From positions 21,767,375 to 21,831,374 of the forward strand of contig NC_135019.1 in assembly GCF_051020955.1 (NCBI RefSeq): DNA of 64,000 bases, written 5' to 3'. The DNA is from Megalopta genalis (taxonomy: Eukaryota > Arthropoda > Insecta > Hymenoptera > Halictidae). The position numbers and the translations under genes are program-made. The notes under the pieces are model-generated. The model saw nothing but the letters and a program-made list of their open reading frames with translations. It made no database searches and was not told where the DNA came from. Shown one piece after another: positions 55,421 to 64,000 of the stretch. Each line of letters begins with the position of its first letter. The stretch's first letter is position 1.

Positions 55421-55527
55421 ACGTGGACGGGGATATCGTCCGACGTAGGAATGAATGCGTTACGGCTGTAGTGTAGCCCAAAAATTCTCCCGGCACGTGA
55501 AAAAGGTCTGGGTATTCTGCAATTAAT

Positions 55528-56241
55528 TCATGTACATGTTCTTTTTCTTCTATGTTTAGGTGCTCGGTCGATATTTCTTCGATGATTTTCTTCCGTTTTT
55601 CCGAAACGGATTCGGGAGAACACGCGCCGTAGTCCGGTTATATTTAGAGATTGACGCTGTTCGTTGGACTTTAGTCCGTGGGCGAGATTAGAATTCTTTA
55701 GGGGATTCGTTTGCGAATATTGTTCGATTTCTTCTATCTTAATAGAAGGTGTGACCAGAGAAATGTCGCTTTCGTTGACGTTAACGCATGGTACAAACGC
55801 GTATCCGTCGGTCGCAGAGACCGCGCAGTCGTAAATTATCACACCCGGCGCGATTTCCGTACGGGGAATATATCCTTGATCCGAGCCGGTAGTCCTAACG
55901 CGAATGCACGTGGTTGTGCGAGCTCCGATCAGGCATTCAGCAGGGTTGACGAACGGGTATTCCACACCGTTCCAGGCGATGCAATTTTTTGAATAGCAAA
56001 TGTCTAGTCCTTCTCTTAAGAAGGTTGAACCGATAATACCTTCGGTTGGAATTGAGAATGTGTCTGGGACGACATGAAATTTGGCAGCAGTCCCGAATAT
56101 AGTAATTGGAGTAGACCCGATGGTCTCTACATGTCCTTCGGTGATGCCGGTAATTTTTAGTTTCTCCGCGGTATCGATGATTGCGTCTGCGTTCAGCGCG
56201 ATTAATTTAATTATATTTAATTCAGCGCCCGTATCAATCAT
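55528..56241 (-). pseudogene. gypsy protease region
   Basis: The - strand has FMIDTGAELNIIKLIALNAD, an aspartic protease with the DTG triad, then KFHVVPDTFSIPTEGIIGST. It continues open to 55528 and then changes frame before the RT block. In gypsy elements this enzyme cleaves the Gag-Pol polyprotein. Confidence 0.8.
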
Positions 56242-56312
56242 AAATACGGCTTTCGTGCGGAGCTCCGGCGCGAGGGTCGCGATATACGGGACCTCGCTAT
56301 TCTCGTTGAGGT

Positions 56313-58029
56313 TTATTCTGTGGACGCCGAGTCGTGCTCGTCCTCCATTGACGCGATCGCGCGGACTTTCGGTGAGGGTGATGCCTCCCGTCGGCTGGGA
56401 TTGGACGGGAGGGGTGACCCGTTTCCCTGATCGCGCATATTATTGTTATATTCCCTCTTCCTGCATTCGTGTATATCGTGGCCTATATTCTTGCAATAGT
56501 TGCAGTGCTTATCGTTATTTCTACCGGTAGTGTTGAACGGTTGTCGAGACGGCGAAGTTTGCTGACACGTGACGCGACGGCAGGAAGTTGTTATCGCTGC
56601 GACGGTTGGAGAATGGAATTTCTCGGCGACGAGGTGCGCTATCTCTCCTAGGTGTAACCTGATCCGGTAGATATCGGGAGTCTCGGCCGTATCGGTCGGC
56701 CAGGAAGTTGTTATCTCCCCTTGGTGTAATCTGATCCGGCGCATACCGTGGTTGCTCCGAGAGAGCCGCGCGTGGCTGGGAAGGTTCACGCGTGGGAAAT
56801 GTAAATTGCATAGAATCTGCGAACCGTACTTTAGCGTCTTGGCGTCCGTACCGAGCCTTGTCTAGTTCCAAACGTTTGTAAGCGGTTTTTGTTAGAAATG
56901 ACTGTGTGCGTCAGTGTTTCCACGTTGCTGTGTTTAGATATTTCCCGGTGTATGGCTGAAGTGTAGACAAGGGAACGGGAAACAGTGCCTTGATGCGCTT
57001 ATGCTGGCTGACTTCCTGGGCCTGACCTGCAGTCCCTACTTTATACCCCCGCCTGGGTCCCTTCGCAGCCGGGGAAGAAACGCCTCCTACCCCCGCGCGT
57101 CTATCGCTTACGACAATGGTATCGTTGTATTCCAACAGTTTTCGCTTCTGAGAAAATTGCATTTAAGGATTCCTGTCTGTAAGATTTCACTTCCGTCCGG
57201 ATTGCTGGGATTAAACCTTCAATAAAACTACTCTTTGTTAATTCGTTAATTCCTGGGATATCTGAGACGTCTTCAACGGCGTCAAGAATCGCGGCTTTTA
57301 GATCTTTGATTCTACTGATGTAATCAATAATGTGTTCCGAACTGCCCATAAATATATTTGCCATCTGACCACGGTAGTGATCGATCGATTTACGCGCACC
57401 GAAGGTATCTTTTAATTCGTCGCAGAGATCATGCACGGAATTATAATATTCGTCCTCGACGGTGATTAACGCACGACCACGGAGTCGCGTGATGATTAAT
57501 TGCACGAAAGATCTTTCTTGTCGCGCAGGAATCATGTCTCGCGCTCGGACGCATGCGCGAGTAAATTGTAGTATCGGAATATTTGTCCCGTCGAAGTATG
57601 GGATAGATTCAAGAGCAGTTTTTATCGATAACGAAGGGCTTTCGTAGTCGCGGTCGTTATTCAGCGGTATAACCTGGGAAGTGCCGAATCGTCCCCGTGT
57701 GAGATTTCGTTTATTCTGGACCGTTAGATTTGATCGCGCAACGCGGCTAGTTCTTCGCGGAGAATTTGCGCGTCCTGGGGTTTTACGGATTCCTTTTCTA
57801 ACCTTTCCTTTTCTGTTAGAAACTGTTCCTGTAGTTTATCTACTTCGAAACGTCGACAACTCACTTCTTCGCGTTCGGCCTCTAGAGCCCGGCGTTCCGC
57901 GCGCAATTTACGCTCCATTTCGTGCACGGACTTTTGTAACATCGCGGTTTCCGAATCAATAGTCACTGTTGGAACGGCGTCTTTCTTACACGCGGCCATA
58001 GTTTCAAATTTCGAACGCGAGCTTGACAT
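56313..58029 (-). pseudogene. gypsy gag (three frame-broken blocks)
   Basis: Start MSSSRSKFETMAACKKDAV (58029), 25 bases after the LTR end. An N-terminal coiled coil (KSVHEMERKLRAERRALEAE) stops near 57724. The capsid block 57101-57535 has RSFVQLIITRLRGRALITVE and FGARKSIDHYRGQMANIF. A basic linker (56521-56871) has two repeats of a YxPDQ(I/V)TPR unit. A nucleocapsid knuckle HCNYCKNIGHDIHECRK is a perfect CCHC. Three frame breaks separate the blocks. Confidence 0.85.
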
Positions 58030-58289
58030 AAAATCCCACCGCTGCCACCAAATTTGTCACGTCCCACGCGAGGAAGGGCACAATGTGTCGACCTGCGATT
58101 AGAAGGACTAGACTTTGCCAAATTTGATCCACGCTTTGCCTGCGTCCGCGTCTGATCGGGTACTCGCGTACAATTTGAATAGGCGTGCAATATATGAAAG
58201 GACTCATCGTTCGGAGAGAATTGGCTTAGTTGGTACGAATGTTCGGTACAGTGGTTGCCGCTGTGACTGCACCGCGTTGATTGGCAGGA

Positions 58290-58400
58290 ACTGGGCTGCT
58301 CGATTCGGGTAGATTGGCAGGAACTGGCTGTTCTGCTGCTTGGGTCGTCAGGAACTGGCTGCTCTGTTGCTTGGATCGTCAGGAACCGGCTGCTCGTTGC
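58290..58400. repeat. minisatellite in gypsy LTR (about 33 bp x 4)
   Basis: Four tandem copies of a unit containing ggcaggaactggctgctc (variants gtcaggaactgg, gtcaggaaccgg) next to the poly(A) signal of the LTR. Confidence 0.85.
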
Positions 58401-58807
58401 TTTTATTCACTGACTTTAGGTTTAATAAAGATTTGACTCGAGAATACTGATAATTCGAATACGTATATATTCTTTAAACTTCCTAAGTACAATAAACTAA
58501 TTAAACTAACGCGGGTTAAAATTACTTTGATAGATCTAGAATGTGACTCGCTTGACTTAATGAAATTGGAATTGAACGGAACTCGGCGAAATAGTAACAA
58601 TGAACTGGTAAGGAGAGAGACGAGCCGAGTTAGTAAAATACGTCTGGTAAAGTCAAGTGCTGGAACGCGAGTTGAGAGTCGAGGAGCGCTCTGAAGCTCC
58701 TTCGGCGACTGTGGATGCTGCGAGGAGTGGGGGTACGCTGGAGTGGGGCGCAGTGTGCTCCGCAGCGCACGCGGTAGATCGGTGAACATGGTAATGGTGT
58801 GATGTAG

Positions 58808-58966
58808 TGTGTCGGTAACGTTGCAGCTGTCGGTAACGTCGGTAGCGTTGCGGCTGTCGGTAACGTTGCAGCTGTTGGTAATGATGCAGCTGTCGGTAAT
58901 TATTTGACTGTTGGCAATGATGCGACTGTCGGTAATATATCGGTAGTGATGTGGCTGTCGGTAACA
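58808..58966. repeat. 18-bp tandem repeats in gypsy LTR U3
   Basis: About eight copies of gtcggtaacgttgcagct with drift (gttggtaatgatgcagct, gtcggtaattatttgact). Located in what would be U3 and possibly enhancer-like. Confidence 0.85.
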
Positions 58967-59027
58967 TGTATAGTGTAGTTGAGTTAAGCAAGTGTGTATG
59001 GATTTAAGTGTGTGAATGGGTTATAGA

Positions 59028-61549
59028 TAGGCTTACCATAATTACGAAGAGCCAAACCGGGACGCAGAAGAGAAAGAGGCTCATTTTCATTTTGCTTTTC
59101 GCTTAATTTGTGTTTTTCATATTTGAAATGCAATCAAAATTATTATGAATTGAAAACATATTAATAAATGTGAATATATTTTTTATTAAAAAGAAAAAGA
59201 GACAAAGTACAATTAATACAAACAACACAAAAAATTTGCCCGGTTTTATTGTTCACCCACGCTTGCTTTATATTTTTCACTAGACTGCACTTTCTTCAGA
59301 ATCGTTTTGTCGTGCTTAATTTTGTCATAAAATTCACTGCATGACATGTTCAAGTTGAGTTTGCACGTAAGCAAGGCTTCCACAACGCATTCTTCCATCC
59401 TCCCCCGATCGTCAGACCACATTTTTTTTATCTGTGAAAAAATTCTTTCCACTGGCGCTGAAGTACCGGGTAGACACATAGCAAACTCCACAATTTTTTT
59501 TAAATTTGGCACCTCAATATGCTGCTTGTGAAAATGGGTGAATAGCTGGACCCATTTCTCGGAGTAATTAGCTTCATTAGAATTTTGGAAGAAGCTTTTT
59601 GCCAATAACACCTCATCAAACAGCTCATCAATCATTATTTGGGTTTTCGATTGAGGTTTTTGCATTTTATTTATATTTTCTGCTGCTTTTTCGATTTCAC
59701 TCCAGTTGAGCTCATTTTTCAAGCAGATCCACTCAAAATCTTCAGCTTCGTCGAAGCTCTTTTCCCACAATGTTAAATACGATATGCAGCGCTCATAAAA
59801 AGCGTGAACGTCACTCATGAAGTTTTCGACATTTATGGACTCTTTCAATTTATTTAAGAGTTGTTTAGCTGCTTGTGGAAGAAATTTGTTTTCCATCCTG
59901 TTTTGAAGATTGGTTTTTAACTTTGCCAACTCCATACCTACATCTGTCGCCGTTGAGTTAGTCTTCTCCATAGACTCAATGGTCTTGTTGAATACATTTA
60001 ACTGTCCGAGCACAAACCAAAAATAAAGTGCTCCAATTTCTGTTGTGAAGAACTGTCGCAATGCGAGCGGACAGTTTACTTGAGCAAGAAAATAAGATTT
60101 CAAGCCTTCGTATAGCTGCAGGATCCTTTCCACAGCTGGTAATAAAGACAGAAATCTTGTATTTCCATGTTTCACTAATTTTTTGTACTCGATGTCAGCT
60201 GTCTCACAAAACTCTTTTAAGTTTGTGACGCGTACAGTATATATACAAAAATATTTGTATATTTTAACAACGATAGCCTCTATTTCGACAGGCAGACCAT
60301 CAACTGCATGTTGAATTGTATTGTGAATGATGTGTGCGCTGCAACCAATGCCTTTTATGTTAACGCCGAGACCTTCCTTGAGCCTGGAATAGACGTTGTT
60401 GGTGCCCCGCCTGTTTACCCCTCCGAAATTCGTATTACAGTTATCACCACAGAAAGCAGCCACCTTGTTTTCTATTTCGTGTCTTTTGATTATCGACATT
60501 ATGTGATTTGCCAAGATTTCAGACGTTTCTCCGACGACAGATCGAAAATCGAGTAACTTTACAGATATACCTCTCACAGGTACAAAGTACCTCACAACTA
60601 TTGGTGCCAATTTAACATCATGTCTGTTTGATGTATCTGTTGAAATGCTCAAAAAATTGCATTCTTTTAGCTCATCGTGTAGTTCATCTCTTGCCATCGG
60701 TGCGATCACTCCCGTGATGATCGCTTCGCACTTGGTACGCGCAGACCCGAATTTGGGCTCAAATAGCTTCGATATTAATTTTGAGAAGCAATCAGATGTT
60801 TTAAAACTTATATCGTGCATTGCTGTATGGAATGCAAAAGTAGCTTCTTTAGCAGCAATGGAAAGTTCATTTTCTGCGGGTTCGACATTTTTGAAAAACG
60901 ATGTTATGGTAGATGAGCTTGCAATGACACGTACGCTGGCCTTGTGTTTCGAGCACTTTAGATGATCCTTGATGTCCGCTCTTCCACCGTGTGCTATTGA
61001 AAACTCTGATAAACACTGTTGACATTTCACTCTGTCGTTATGACCGCAGAGCTTTTTAAGAAACGGATAGTCATTTTCAAGTTCTTTTGTGAATGTACAA
61101 TTTCGTTTTGGCATGCTGGGCCAGGAAAAATCGTACGATAAATATCTGTTTCGACGAAAAAAAGTCAATACAATAGACACTAAATACAACACAGGCGGGC
61201 GACGACGACGTAAAAAAAAAAACTGAACGCAACACGGTTTAATAGTGGACACGTGCAGTAGACAAGCTTGCATGTGCACAACTGACTGAGGTAATAAACT
61301 TTCACACTCACGCATGCAGTCGGTATCACTCGTTCTCGCTCGCTTTTGTTTCGTCTTTGGCGCGGGTGGCACGGGCGGCGCGGCGGGGCGCGGGGGAACG
61401 ATTGGTTGGGGTGTCGGTGCTGTTCAAGTTTGACCGGGACGCCGGGACTGGGATCTCAAACCGGGACGTATGGTAAGCCTACCGGGACGCCGGGACTGGG
61501 ATCTCAAACCGGGACTATCCCGGTCAAACCGGGACGTATGGTAAGCCTA
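59028..61549 (-). mobile_element. hAT element with 8-bp TSD (2522 bp)
   Basis: Perfect 8-bp duplication GTTATAGA (59020-59027 and 61550-61557). Ends are TAGGCTTACCAT (left) and ATGGTAAGCCTA (right). The right end is preceded by a duplicated terminal block (61434-61549), giving two copies of accgggacgtatggtaagcc. The transposase gene is open throughout. It inserted between env copy 2 and the gypsy LTR. Confidence 0.95.
59246..61114 (-). CDS. hAT transposase, open (622 aa)
   Basis: The best start is MPKRNCTFTKELENDYPFLK (61114). The frame stays open 86 codons further upstream, but that part overlaps the element end. A BED-type finger is at residues 35-60 (CQQCLSEFSIAHGGRADIKD ... CSKH). The catalytic core follows, with FLSISTDTSNRHDVKLAPIV (first Asp region), a middle helical domain, and the C-terminal dimerisation region FAMCLPGTSAPVERIFSQIK. 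It ends at 59246. The domain style (DUF4371/ZBED5-like) is widespread in animal hAT elements. Full coding capacity with intact ends suggests recent activity. Whether it is expressed is unknown. Confidence 0.9.
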   Translation of the reverse strand: MPKRNCTFTKELENDYPFLKKLCGHNDRVKCQQCLSEFSIAHGGRADIKDHLKCSKHKASVRVIASSSTITSFFKNVEPAENELSIAAKEATFAFHTAMHDISFKTSDCFSKLISKLFEPKFGSARTKCEAIITGVIAPMARDELHDELKECNFLSISTDTSNRHDVKLAPIVVRYFVPVRGISVKLLDFRSVVGETSEILANHIMSIIKRHEIENKVAAFCGDNCNTNFGGVNRRGTNNVYSRLKEGLGVNIKGIGCSAHIIHNTIQHAVDGLPVEIEAIVVKIYKYFCIYTVRVTNLKEFCETADIEYKKLVKHGNTRFLSLLPAVERILQLYEGLKSYFLAQVNCPLALRQFFTTEIGALYFWFVLGQLNVFNKTIESMEKTNSTATDVGMELAKLKTNLQNRMENKFLPQAAKQLLNKLKESINVENFMSDVHAFYERCISYLTLWEKSFDEAEDFEWICLKNELNWSEIEKAAENINKMQKPQSKTQIMIDELFDEVLLAKSFFQNSNEANYSEKWVQLFTHFHKQHIEVPNLKKIVEFAMCLPGTSAPVERIFSQIKKMWSDDRGRMEECVVEALLTCKLNLNMSCSEFYDKIKHDKTILKKVQSSEKYKASVGEQ

Positions 61550-61594
61550 GTTATAGATATAATGTTACCTTATTCTACGCGATTATATAGTAAC

Positions 61595-63098
61595 TTAGCC
61601 TACGCAATACGTCGGGAATCGACCGACGTATAGGAATCTCGGGGTGGGTACGCGATTGGGGACCGACGGCGCTATTCGGGTGTTTAAAACGGCGTCGTAA
61701 TCGTCGTCTGAGAGTTCGTAATCTCTGCCGATATCGGCCGGGGCTGGCTCTCGGGTAAAGGTAATTTGGGAGGGCTTGGGCTTTTCTTGTTGCTTCAGTG
61801 GTGTTCCTTGCTCGATGCACTCCTGGCTATCCTTGCCGGTGTTGACGTCCTTCTGGAGGTGGAGGCAGAGGCGTGTGGCTGAGTTCCAAGCCGCGGCTAT
61901 CAGGCGGAAGCTCCAACCGAACGCGGCGTACAGCTCGACGCCATTCAGTACCATATTCATCGTTAATTTGATTGTGCGAAACAGGACGTATACTCCGAGA
62001 ATGCCCGCGGATATTGATCCGAATTGTAGGAAACCGCTCCACAAGCGCTTACTGGTGGAAAGTGCGGTTTTCTCGAGCGTTTGCTCATCTAGGAGATTGC
62101 TAATTTGAACCGTGTCGCGAATGAATGGGCGGCCTGAGGCTCCTTGAGCCAAGGAATCGATAATGGAGGACCTTTCTATTGGGAACATGATGTGTTCCTT
62201 TAGCTGGTTTAAATCCTCCTGGGAATATATTCCCTCGTTCGCGATGTTTGAAGGGCTCACGCACTTCCATGTGACTTGGGTAATAGGTTTTAGTGGTGGA
62301 ATGCTGCGGACTTCTGTGGGTCGTGGGTTTATCTGGTACCAGGACCCTTGCAGCTTGAAGAGTGCAGGGATGAGTTCACTACAGTCCCTTTGGGTGCTGG
62401 TTTTAATTAAGACGTGAGTGCGTGGAGATAAGAAGTAGGATTGATTATTGTATGTTACGGGGAGATCGCTGAAGCAATCCTCCGTTATGCGGAGGCTGAC
62501 AGATACTGGGATGCACTTTACGATATGGATGGCTTCTCCGGCCTGAGTGGCAATATAGCCGGCCTCTTGTGTGATCGCGTAAGCCACTTCGGCTGGCGCA
62601 ACTCGCGCGAGCGTTAGTGCGTTTCGAAGAACCTGTTGGTCGAGCCTGCAGCGTTGAGTCACAATATCTTGATAGAGTGATACTATCTGTGAGTTTAGGT
62701 GTTTCTCTACGTACACGAACTTTGCGTTAACGTAGGTAAAAATGTCTAAGTTGTTGGTGGGAGTGGGAGATTTTGATTTAAATTTTCCTTCTTTATTTGT
62801 GTCCAAAATGAATAATTTCGGGTGTTCCGTACGGATAAGTGTATACCCGCAAATATTTGTTTTGGCCGTGCTAGTGAGTGCGAACGCTATATCTTGCGTA
62901 GCAACGGTGTACATGTCGGGGGAGGAACGTAGGTTAAAGGTTCGGGTGGCCTTCCCTTCGTAAAGCACATTGTATTGATTTACTCCGCACTGGTCCGAAG
63001 GAAGTCTTTGCCAGTACGTGTGGCCGTCCTCTGTATCTAAACAGAGCTCTTTGTTTAGGGGACACCTTTGGCCGGATGGAAGGAGGATTTCCTGAGTA
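61595..63098 (-). pseudogene. env-like glycoprotein gene, copy 2 (N-terminus lost)
   Basis: Open from 62968 to 61595 (457 codons), with in-frame coding continuing upstream to the piggyBac B remnant at 63102. It contains NICGYTLIRTEHPKLFI, LDIFTYVNAKFVYVEKHL and several conserved-looking Cys. A hydrophobic membrane segment near 61990-62040 (SAGILGVYVLFRTI) is followed by an acidic and basic tail of about 90 residues. Extracellular part, anchor and tail follow the order of a class I membrane glycoprotein. The signal and N-terminal domain (compare 46808-47355) are missing except for a scrap at 63300-63337. It is nearly identical to copy 1 where they overlap. Confidence 0.75.
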
Positions 63099-63102
63099 TT
63101 AA

Positions 63103-63270
63103 CCCTTTGCGGTCGGATTAAATTTGGAGGTGGGTATCGTACTGGTCGGAATTAATTTCCGTCGATAGAGCAGGGATACGTAATGCGCAAGTTTACGATG
63201 GATAAACAAGATTTAGTAATTCTTTTGTGAACTTTAGATATATCTTTATTCAATACACTCATCTAGTGAT
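63103..63270 (-). repeat. left end of piggyBac B in env copy 2
   Basis: Starts after TTAA (63099-63102) and matches the first 168 bp of piggyBac B (43261-43428), with a single difference seen. It occupies the same TTAA of env. The rest of piggyBac B is deleted. Confidence 0.9.
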
Positions 63271-63338
63271 GATCAAAATGTGGTTACATTGGCAGAGCTG
63301 CCCCCGCAATCGTAGCCGATAATGGCGGACGCAACACG
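63271..63338 (-). repeat. env N-terminal scrap between two deletions
   Basis: About 63305-63335 (cgtagccgataatggcggacgc) matches 47247-47270 in the start of env copy 1. It lies between the truncated piggyBac B and the LTR-like repeat X, showing that a deletion removed both piggyBac and most of the env N-terminus. Confidence 0.7.
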
Positions 63339-64000
63339 TGTTACGATCGTTGGTATTGAATGAATGGATGGATTGTTCGCAGTTTCGAACCTGCCTGCGT
63401 ACACCGGTTGCGGTTCGGGAAATTGAAGGATAAAGAAAGACTATTGTGTTGGTTTATTAAAACAATGAAAGCAAAGGTCACCTTATTTATTTAAATGTTT
63501 AGATAATTAATGTTAAAATATTCTGGATCCCAATCGGGGTTGTAAGAATTTTCGTTTTTAAACAAGATTTCAATATTGTCGTTGTCCGCACGTTCTTTAT
63601 CGGTTATCGGATCGTACACTTCCACCGACGATCGGGGGAATCCGGTATTGGATCTGGCTTAAGGGATTCTTCCGCCAATTCTCTCCCGATATCTCGAAGC
63701 CTCTGCTCGTATTTCACGCGGTACTCGCGTTCTAAAGCGCGGACTTGTCTGAGGTATCTGGTTTTTCGTCCCCCTCGACGTTTTTTATTAGTTAGTTTCT
63801 TCGAACCTTTCATCTAAGTTTTGGAAAGATAATTTTTTAAATTCATATTAGGTACATATATGTATATATTTTGATTCTTATTATTACTATTATTATTCTC
63901 TCAGTATTATTGGCACGAATAAGCGTCACTTGGACGCAGAATGAGTGCCTCGTACAAGCGTCACTTGGACGCAGCTAGGTCGGAAAGTATAAGCGTCGCT
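63339..64000 (-). repeat. LTR-like repeat X, copy 2 (runs off window)
   Basis: Starts TGTTACGATCGTTGG as at 38413 and shares gtttcgaacctgcctgc and ccggttgcggttcggg. A - strand AATAAA lies at 63453-63458, with the ORF and the 35-bp tandem repeats (63911-64000) in the same order as copy 1. Confidence 0.75.
63491..63813 (-). pseudogene. small ORF of LTR-like repeat X, copy 2, frameshifted
   Basis: Start MKGSKKLTNKKRRGGRKTRY (63813), continuing RQVRALEREYRVKYEQRLRD and IGRELAEESLKPDP. A single-base shift after PIPDSP moves the acidic tail (VEVYDPITDKERADNDN to FNINYLN) into another frame, ending at 63491. It is the homologue of 38569-38886. The N-terminus is more Lys/Arg-rich, possibly a nucleic-acid or nuclear-targeting patch. 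Confidence 0.55.

Larger units (their letters stand above)
58055..58966 (-). repeat. gypsy LTR (shared by two units?)
   Basis: On the - strand the 3' boundary is ...GGGACGTGACA, followed by AATTTGGTGGCAGCGGTGGG (primer-binding region) and the gag ATG. AATAAA lies near 58402. The proposed 5' boundary is TGTTACCGACAGCC at 58966, giving TG...CA ends. This outer boundary is tentative because no polypurine tract was evident. It lies directly downstream of env copy 2, so it can serve as 3' LTR of one unit and 5' LTR of the next. Confidence 0.65.

Overview
The window is a gene-poor, transposon-saturated piece of insect nuclear DNA. There are no bacterial-style operons. One spliced host gene is flanked and invaded by nested DNA transposons (piggyBac, mariner/Tc1, hAT, foldback elements and MITEs), LTR retrotransposons (copia and gypsy) and LINEs (Jockey-like and R1-like). 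The mix of mariner, TTAA-inserting piggyBac families and an envelope-bearing gypsy fits a hymenopteran such as an ant or bee. That placement is inference; no host gene here was identified to species.

Layout. 0-9 kb: decayed hAT transposase, foldback and MITE pieces, a broken Jockey-like LINE (4.85-8.65 kb) and a piggyBac relic. 9-15.6 kb: remnants of a protein-primed family B DNA polymerase and a fibre-like repeat gene (Polinton/adintovirus-like), a Tc1 transposase relic and more MITEs. 16.28-31.5 kb: a two-exon C2H2 zinc-finger gene on the + strand. Its predicted 10.7-kb intron holds a copia element (- strand) that is itself interrupted by a 1.74-kb hairpin element, a mariner, a pogo-like MITE and a 1.38-kb CACTG foldback element. 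32-38.4 kb: a piggyBac MITE, a copia relic, two piggyBac relics and an R1-like LINE. 38.4-42.7 kb: an LTR-like repeat with its own small ORF, a complete-ended piggyBac and a deleted piggyBac.

42.7-63.3 kb is the most informative part. A Ty3/gypsy element on the - strand (gag-pol-env) has been hit by at least four insertions whose target duplications or in-frame rejoining can be read directly: two piggyBacs at TTAA in pol, one piggyBac at TTAA in env (itself hit by a mariner), and a 5'-truncated LINE with an 11-bp duplication. Upstream of its LTR lies a second env copy carrying the end of the same piggyBac at the same TTAA. This suggests a tandem retroelement array that shares an LTR and formed after the piggyBac insertion. 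A hAT element with an open transposase and a perfect 8-bp target duplication sits just beyond that LTR. The window ends in a second copy of the LTR-like repeat with the small ORF.

Annotation was by eye from sequence and translation. Family names rest on recognised motifs, not on database searches.
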